A DNA stretch of 7,422 nt, taken from assembly GCA_012267605.1 (NCBI GenBank), contig JAAXGF010000227.1:1-7422 (forward strand), written 5' to 3'. The DNA is from Alphaproteobacteria bacterium. Its GTDB lineage: Bacteria > Pseudomonadota > Alphaproteobacteria > JAAXGF01. Below are positions 6,892 to 7,422 of the stretch, one piece after another. The translations under genes and the position numbers were made by a program. Each line of letters opens with the position of its first letter. Within the stretch, counting starts at the first letter, position 1. The notes below the pieces were generated by a model, which worked only from the letters and a program-made list of their open reading frames with translations, was not told where the DNA came from and searched no databases.

Positions 6892-6927
6892 GTGAGTACA
6901 GTGATAGAGTGCCGTCTGAGTTGTTAA
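6892..6927 (+). CDS. Possible 11-residue ORF with a strong Shine-Dalgarno site
   Basis: Overlapping the ccmI stop is AGGAG (6882-6886), placed 5 nt before a GTG at 6892. This is the clearest ribosome binding site of the operon. The frame it opens, MSTVIECRLSC, ends at TAA (6925-6927). It could be the start of a lost downstream gene, a tiny leader-type ORF, or chance. Reading on in the same frame past the stop gives nothing I recognise. Confidence 0.2.
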   Translation: MSTVIECRLSC

Positions 6928-7013
6928 GCTGCCTTCAACACCACAACGCGAATTAGATCTTTTTTAACCGCGAAAATTGGTTGGCGTAATAGTCACGTCA
7001 TTATCCATCGTCG

Positions 7014-7038
7014 AAAAAACTGTTGGCCCGTGAGGCCA
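7014..7038 (-). terminator. Likely intrinsic terminator of the pilin gene
   Basis: Read on the minus strand, TGGCC (7038-7034) and GGCCA (7028-7024) form a 5-bp GC-rich stem around a 5-nt loop, followed after three bases and a G by six T residues (complement of A 7014-7019). It lies about 75 nt beyond the pilin stop codon. The stem is short, so efficiency is uncertain, but the longer hairpin at 7044-7081 directly before it could help. Confidence 0.5.
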
Positions 7039-7043
7039 TCGAA

Positions 7044-7081
7044 CGGGTGGGACATCCCGACGAAAATGCTTGCCCCACCCG
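7044..7081 (-). other. Stem-loop downstream of the pilin gene
   Basis: CGGGTGGG (7044-7051) pairs perfectly with CCCACCCG (7074-7081) across a 22-nt loop. It lies between the pilin stop codon (7112) and the terminator-like hairpin at 7014-7038. In a pilin transcript it would sit in the 3' untranslated region, where it could protect the mRNA from 3' exonucleases. It could equally form in read-through transcripts from ccmI. Confidence 0.45.
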
Positions 7082-7111
7082 ACCGATGAATACGACGCGT
7101 AACGGTGCTTA

Positions 7112-7270
7112 TTAACGATTGAGCGCTGCGGCGATCGTATCGAAAACATTGGCGAGATTTTCACCCACAGCGTCTAAAGGACCAATTACCGCCATCCCGA
7201 CGCCCGAAGAGATGAGGGCGTATTCAATTTGTGCCGCACCGGTCTCGTCCTCCGAGAACTCCTTAATCAT
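7112..7270 (-). CDS. flp: Flp/Fap-type pilin subunit
   Basis: The product is a 52-residue type IVb (Flp) prepilin, the subunit of tight-adherence (Tad) pili. The diagnostic sequence is TGAAQIEYALI: cleavage by the TadV-type prepilin peptidase is expected after Gly11, giving a mature protein with Glu5 and Tyr6 as in the family. A hydrophobic stretch (about 15-30) follows, and the end NLANVFDTIAAALN resembles other Flp C-termini. The hydrophobic core is weaker than usual (ISSGVGMAVIGPLDAVG, with Ser, Pro and Asp). I chose ATG at 7270 because AAGGTG lies 6 nt upstream and the leader length fits; GTG at 7279 or 7309 would add 3 or 13 residues. No other tad gene is visible in the window. It converges on the ccm operon and has its own likely terminator. 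Confidence 0.85.
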   Translation of the reverse strand: MIKEFSEDETGAAQIEYALISSGVGMAVIGPLDAVGENLANVFDTIAAALNR

Positions 7271-7284
7271 CGCGAACACCTTAT

Positions 7285-7304
7285 TAACCCGACTTCCGCA
7301 ACTC
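7285..7304 (-). repeat. Right copy of the 20-nt inverted repeat, upstream of the pilin gene
   Basis: These 20 bases are the exact reverse complement of positions 1-20. Seen from the pilin gene they lie 15 nt upstream of the chosen ATG, so they fall in its 5' leader, or in the N-terminal codons if the GTG at 7309 is used. Together the two copies enclose ccmB to ccmI and the pilin coding region in inverted orientation. Confidence 0.85.
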
Positions 7305-7337
7305 GGCACGCGTTTCGGCTAATGTGACGATTTTCCG

Positions 7338-7363
7338 GCCCGGAAAGTGGCGGATTTCCGGGC
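7338..7363 (+). other. Strong GC-rich stem-loop, terminator-like on the plus strand
   Basis: GCCCGGAAA (7338-7346) pairs with TTTCCGGGC (7355-7363) in a 9-bp perfect stem with an 8-nt loop, followed on the plus strand by TTTGCTT. This resembles an intrinsic terminator for plus-strand transcription, although no plus-strand gene ends nearby. A competing hairpin uses TTTCCGG (7332-7338) with CCGGAAA (7340-7346). In a minus-strand transcript the same element would lie upstream of the pilin gene. Confidence 0.4.
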
Positions 7364-7422
7364 TTTGCTTCTCCAGAACGGCGTGTAGTGCCGACCTACC
7401 CCCTTGATCTGGCTGGCAAAGC
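7362..7422. other. Nested inverted repeats at the right end of the window
   Basis: GCTTTGC (7362-7368) matches GCAAAGC (7416-7422) as an inverted repeat. Inside it lie CCAG (7373-7376) with CTGG (7409-7412), and CGGC (7379-7382) with GCCG (7390-7393) around the loop GTGTAGT. Together these could fold into one branched or elongated hairpin of about 61 nt. No ORF that I can support occupies 7310-7422. The outer arm ends at the window edge, so its true extent is unknown. Confidence 0.3.

Noticed and set aside
6920..6966. Possible plus-strand terminator of the ccm operon (imperfect GTTG/CAAC hairpin and a T-run at 6960-6965)
   Set aside because: The hairpin has a bulge and lies about 20 nt before the T-run, too far for a normal intrinsic terminator.
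1..7422. CRISPR arrays, tRNA or rRNA genes, insertion sequences, or defence genes
   Set aside because: I found no regularly spaced repeats, tRNA-like folds, transposase features or defence-related motifs on either strand.

Overview
The window carries one long plus-strand operon for cytochrome c maturation (System I). The gene order is ccmB, ccmC, ccmD, ccmE, ccmF, ccmG, ccmH, ccmI (positions 246-6883). A short minus-strand gene for a Flp/Fap-type pilin (7112-7270) faces it. The sequence is fairly GC-rich. The protein style (CcmC beginning MHRYANPARF, a separate CcmH and CcmI rather than the E. coli fusion, CcmI with its membrane anchor and TPR-like repeats) suggests an alphaproteobacterium, perhaps Rhodospirillales-like. 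That placement is inferred from remembered family patterns, not from a search.

Layout. Positions 1-245 hold no gene I recognise. In particular the ATPase gene ccmA, which usually sits directly before ccmB, is not there. ccmB and ccmC are separated by 57 nt, and ccmC and ccmD by 98 nt that include a stem-loop over the ccmC stop codon. From ccmD onward the genes are tightly packed: ccmD/ccmE overlap by ATGA, ccmE/ccmF by GTGA, ccmG/ccmH by ATGA. ccmH and ccmI are in the same frame with only one stop codon and one further codon between them. The 228 nt between ccmI and the pilin gene contain a possible 11-codon ORF with a good Shine-Dalgarno site and the likely minus-strand terminator of the pilin gene. 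The right end (7338-7422) is rich in inverted repeats.

How the genes work together. CcmB, with CcmA encoded elsewhere, is the transporter that releases holo-CcmE. CcmC, with small CcmD, loads heme onto the periplasmic chaperone CcmE at its conserved histidine. CcmF, CcmH and CcmI form the heme lyase that joins heme to the CXXCH motif of apocytochrome c. CcmG and CcmH handle thiol reduction of the apocytochrome. All residues I checked for these functions are present, so the pathway looks functional apart from the unseen ccmA.

The most unusual points are a 20-nt perfect inverted repeat that links the first bases of the window to the region just upstream of the pilin gene, a duplicated C-terminal TPR-like module in CcmI, and the missing ccmA. 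I see no wholly new system. Most of the window is a standard ccm operon.
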